Assembly (NCBI RefSeq): GCF_041690465.1
Contig: NZ_JAWLHG010000010.1
Location: 1-64,000, forward strand
Direction of reading: 5' to 3'
Length of the DNA stretch: 64,000 bases
DNA from: Falsiroseomonas sp041690465
Lineage (GTDB): Bacteria > Pseudomonadota > Alphaproteobacteria > Acetobacterales > Acetobacteraceae
Part shown: one piece after another, positions 62,569 to 64,000 of the stretch
How positions within the stretch are numbered: position 1 is the first letter of the stretch
Layout: each line of letters starts with the position of its first letter
Position numbers and translations under genes: made by a program
Notes under the pieces: model-generated
What the model was told of the DNA's origin: nothing
The model's database searches: none
The model's input: only the letters and a program-made list of their open reading frames with translations

Positions 62569-63705
62569 ATGCACCACTCCCTCTCCAGCCCCACCGGTGT
62601 CCTCACCAGCCGCCCCCTTGGCCGCCCCGCCGGGCGCCGCGCGCTGCTCGCGCTGGCCACCATCCCGCTGGTCGGCTGCGCCACCACACCGCCCGCCCGG
62701 GCGCAGCTCGGCGGCGCCGCCACCCTGCCCGACTTCGCCGATCTCGCCGAGCGGGTGCTGCCCGCGGTGGTCAACATCGCCGTCACCGCCGCCGCGCGCG
62801 AGCTCCCGCCCGAGCTGCGGGGCACCCCGTTCGAGCGCTATTTCCGCGACCGCCGCGACCGCCAGCAGACCCAGGGCGCCGGCTCCGGCTTCGTGCTCGA
62901 CCCTTCCGGGCTGGTGGTCACCGCCAACCATGTCGTCGGCAACGCCACGCGCGTCGTGGTCTCGATGCAGAACGGCGACGAATACACCGCCCGCGTGGTC
63001 GGCGGCGACGAGCTGACCGACCTCGCCCTGCTGCGGGTTGAGGCGCGCGCGCCGCTGCCGGCCGTGCCCTGGGGCAGTTCCGGCGCGGTGCGGATCGGCC
63101 AATGGGTGCTGGCCGCCGGCAATCCCTTCGGGCTCGGCGGCACCGTCACCTCCGGCATCCTCTCGGCACGCGGGCGCGACATCGGCGCCGGGCCGTTCGA
63201 CGACTTCCTGCAGACCGACGCGCCGATCAACCCCGGCAATTCCGGCGGCCCGCTGTTCAACACCGCCGGCGAGGTGATCGGCATCAACACCGCGATCTAC
63301 TCGCCCTCCGGCGCCTCCGCCGGGATCGGCTTCGCGGTCCCCTCCGACCTCGCCCGCCCGATCGTCGAGCAGCTGCGCAATGGTGGCCGGGTCGAGCGCG
63401 GCTGGCTCGGCGTGGCCGTGCAGGACCTGGAACCCGAACGCCCCGGCCGGACCAGCCCGGCCATGGCGCCCGGCGTGATGATCGCCGGCGTCGAGCGCGG
63501 CAGCCCGGCGGCCCGCGCCGGCCTGCGCCAGGGCGACCTGGTCACCGCCATCGATGGCGAGCGGATCGGCACCTCGCGCGCCCTGGTCCGCAACATCGCC
63601 GCGGTGCCCCCGGGGCGGACGGTGCGGCTTTCCGTGCTGCGCGACGGGCGGACCAGCGAGATCCCGGTGCAGGTCGGGCGGCGCCCGTCGCAGCCCCAGG
63701 GCTGA
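62569..63705 (+). CDS. DegP/HtrA-type trypsin-like serine protease (probable lipoprotein)
   Basis: The 378-residue product has RRALLALATIPLVGCATTPP at about 23-42, a lipobox with Cys 37. The protease domain (about 55-265) shows the triad: His in VVTANHVVGNA, Asp in TDLALLRV and Ser in NPGNSGGPLF. One PDZ domain (about 275-370) carries GWLGVAVQDLEPERPG and RAGLRQGDLVTAIDGE. It would degrade or chaperone misfolded envelope proteins. The ATG at 62569 has gaggag directly before it. The response regulator gene follows after 99 bases, so envelope-stress control is possible. Confidence 0.92.
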   Translation: MHHSLSSPTGVLTSRPLGRPAGRRALLALATIPLVGCATTPPARAQLGGAATLPDFADLAERVLPAVVNIAVTAAARELPPELRGTPFERYFRDRRDRQQTQGAGSGFVLDPSGLVVTANHVVGNATRVVVSMQNGDEYTARVVGGDELTDLALLRVEARAPLPAVPWGSSGAVRIGQWVLAAGNPFGLGGTVTSGILSARGRDIGAGPFDDFLQTDAPINPGNSGGPLFNTAGEVIGINTAIYSPSGASAGIGFAVPSDLARPIVEQLRNGGRVERGWLGVAVQDLEPERPGRTSPAMAPGVMIAGVERGSPAARAGLRQGDLVTAIDGERIGTSRALVRNIAAVPPGRTVRLSVLRDGRTSEIPVQVGRRPSQPQG

Positions 63706-63804
63706 TCGCGGGCCGGCCGCGCGGCGGCAGCAGGGCGCAGGGCTAGGAATTCTCCGCCATGCCGCCATAACCTGCCCCTCTTCCTCACCTGGTTGCGAGG
63801 CGAC

Positions 63805-64000
63805 ATGCGAATCCTGCTGGTCGAGGACGATGCCGAGGTCGCCCGCTTCGTCCGCAAGGGGCTGATGGAGGCGGGCCACACGGTCGAACACGCCGCCAAC
63901 GGCCGCGACGGCCTGTTCATGGCCGCCTCCGAGCAGTTCGACGTGCTCGTGCTGGACCGCATGCTGCCCGGCGGCGTGGACGGCGTTCGCCTGGTCGAGA
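63805..64000 (+). CDS. Two-component response regulator, N-terminal part (runs off the window)
   Basis: The visible 65 residues are the first half of a CheY-like receiver: MRILLVEDDAEVARFVRKGL with the acidic pair, then VLVLDRMLPGG with the phosphoryl-accepting Asp. The pattern matches OmpR/PhoB-type regulators, whose DNA-binding half would follow outside the window. The ATG at 63805 has gaggcgac upstream. The adjacent DegP-like gene is the obvious co-regulated neighbour. Confidence 0.88.
   Translation, partial: MRILLVEDDAEVARFVRKGLMEAGHTVEHAANGRDGLFMAASEQFDVLVLDRMLPGGVDGVRLVE

Overview
The window is a 64 kb piece of a GC-rich bacterial chromosome (about 70 % GC by eye) with densely packed genes, many joined by 4-base ATGA or GTGA stop/start overlaps. 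A GcrA-type cell-cycle regulator, an HWE-family histidine kinase, Bug/TctC and TAXI-like TRAP transport genes, a PQQ-type sugar dehydrogenase and a solo tatA point to an alphaproteobacterium, most likely Acetobacteraceae (Roseomonas-like). That placement is inference from gene content. I saw no rRNA, tRNA, CRISPR array, intact insertion sequence or integrase.

Layout. 0.1-2.6 kb: a MoaB/CinA-like protein, a GNAT-Nudix fusion and a small membrane protein. 2.6-3.9 kb: a 1.3 kb accessory insert carrying two divergent, extremely acidic small proteins, bounded by two copies of the argJ 3' end. 3.9-9.9 kb: argJ, a parvulin, secA and a methyltransferase. 9.9-16.7 kb: a DUF389 membrane protein with a 24-residue companion, a lipid kinase, an endonuclease-fold membrane protein, a cation exchanger with a frameshift, a PRC-barrel protein and a sugar dehydrogenase. 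16.7-22.1 kb: a methylcrotonyl-CoA-type carboxylase pair, a branched-chain aminotransferase and a DUF1080 protein. 22.1-32.8 kb: catabolic genes (hydantoinase/oxoprolinase A and B with a TPP enzyme, two SDRs, a GMC oxidoreductase, an 8-oxoguanine deaminase-like enzyme). 33-39.8 kb: a CheB-CheR-PAS-HWE kinase and a tungstate ABC transporter divergent from its probable regulator. 39.8-45.7 kb: thioesterase and MFS pump, a FlgO-like envelope pair, a rearrangement scar fusing MFS and accA pieces, a CAP-domain protein and accA. 46-51 kb: a flagellar-rod-like small protein, ispH, gcrA, formamidase, a HExxH protein and corA. 50.7-54.6 kb: mtnBDC methionine-salvage genes behind a fused TRAP permease. 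54.8-64 kb: tatA, terC, a Bug protein, a CHAP lipoprotein, HMG-CoA lyase with a CoA transferase, a candidate small RNA, an MFS protein, a DegP-like protease and the start of a response regulator.

How genes work together. The carboxylase pair, IlvE and HMG-CoA lyase cover steps of leucine breakdown. mtnB, mtnD and mtnC are consecutive steps of methionine salvage and appear co-transcribed with a TRAP permease. tupB, tupC and tupA form one transporter operon facing a regulator whose C-terminal half resembles an oxyanion-binding protein. ArgJ, AccA, IspH, SecA and GcrA are core functions.

The least explained material is the argJ insert with its two acidic proteins, the MFS/accA chimeric scar with the FlgO-like and CAP genes on either side, and a + strand intergenic hairpin pair ending in a textbook terminator near 61.2 kb.
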